Source of the DNA: Candidatus Aminicenantota bacterium
Lineage (GTDB): Bacteria > Acidobacteriota > Aminicenantia > UBA2199
NCBI GenBank assembly: GCA_030671465.1
Contig: DAOVIP010000132.1
Coordinates: 1-5,963 of the forward strand
Reading direction: 5' to 3'
Length of the DNA: 5,963 nucleotides
In this document: positions 5,884-5,963 of the stretch, in pieces
Numbering within the stretch: the stretch's first letter is position 1
How the letters are laid out: every line of letters starts with the position of its first letter
Made by a program: the position numbers and the translations under genes
Notes under the pieces: model-generated
What the model was told of the DNA's origin: nothing
Databases searched by the model: none
What the model saw: only the letters and a program-made list of their open reading frames with translations

Positions 5884-5963
5884 ATGGCCATTTCAAAGCG
5901 ATTTTCATCTCTTATATCCAGAACCCTGCCCGATCCCCTGCACCGGAAAGTCCGGGATATCGA
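5884..5963 (+). CDS. Possible start of a further gene, product not recognised, partial
   Basis: An ATG 8 bases after the channel stop opens a frame of 26 codons that stays open to the right edge. The short N-terminus (starting MAISKRFSSLISRTLPDPL) is basic and matches no family I recognise. There is no Shine-Dalgarno motif at a usable distance before the ATG, so expression would depend on coupling to the channel gene, or the true start lies elsewhere. The close spacing without a terminator fits an operon with the channel. The evidence is thin because so little is visible. Confidence 0.3.
   Translation, partial: MAISKRFSSLISRTLPDPLHRKVRDI

Noticed and set aside
5666..5908. 80-codon minus-strand open frame over the end of the channel gene
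   Set aside because: It overlaps the TrkA-C coding region in antisense and shows no family motif.
1..5963. A single defence or signalling system uniting the caspase, glycyl radical and channel genes
   Set aside because: The genes have separate promoters and opposite orientations, the operon pair has a clear metabolic role, and no known defence sensor or mobile element is present. Adjacency alone is not enough.

Overview
The window looks like chromosomal DNA from an anaerobic, Gram-negative-type bacterium, plausibly a member of the Desulfobacterota (old 'Deltaproteobacteria'). This rests on three things: a glycyl radical enzyme that oxygen would destroy, a secreted caspase-like lipoprotein joined to a DUF1566-type domain, and moderate GC with CCGG-rich coding DNA. 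The lineage is an inference from gene types, not a proven placement. Coding density is high, and no RNA gene, insertion sequence, CRISPR array or frameshift was seen.

Layout. Positions 1-1380 (minus) carry the first 460 codons of a caspase-like (peptidase C14) lipoprotein, cut off by the left edge just as a DUF1566/Lcl-C domain begins. It has its own near-consensus sigma-70-type promoter (TTGACA, 17 bp, TAAAAT) and a good ribosome binding site in the 97-bp gap before it. Positions 1478-4727 (minus) hold a two-gene operon: a radical SAM activase (hypE-like) followed after one base by a glycyl radical enzyme whose active-site residues match trans-4-hydroxy-L-proline dehydratase (HypD). Positions 4728-4897 are an AT-rich divergent control region. 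It contains a clear minus-strand promoter (TTGAAA, 16 bp, TATAAT), a 14-bp inverted repeat centred about 43 bp upstream of the expected transcription start, and a second inverted repeat that would form a hairpin at the very 5' end of the hypE-hypD mRNA. Positions 4898-5875 (plus) encode a two-transmembrane potassium channel with a cytoplasmic RCK (TrkA-N/TrkA-C) module. A possible further gene starts at 5884 and runs off the right edge.

How the genes fit together. The activase would use S-adenosylmethionine and a [4Fe-4S] cluster to place a radical on Gly762 of the dehydratase. The dehydratase would then remove water from trans-4-hydroxy-L-proline to give pyrroline-5-carboxylate, which a reductase encoded elsewhere could turn into proline. 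The channel and the caspase lipoprotein have separate signals, and nothing in the sequence ties them to hydroxyproline use.

I see no clearly new system. The points most worth a second look are the activase without the usual ferredoxin-like cluster domain, the two control repeats in the divergent region, a strong internal Shine-Dalgarno plus ATG placed just before the RCK domain of the channel (as in MthK), and the caspase lipoprotein with a very basic linker leading to a lectin-fold domain.
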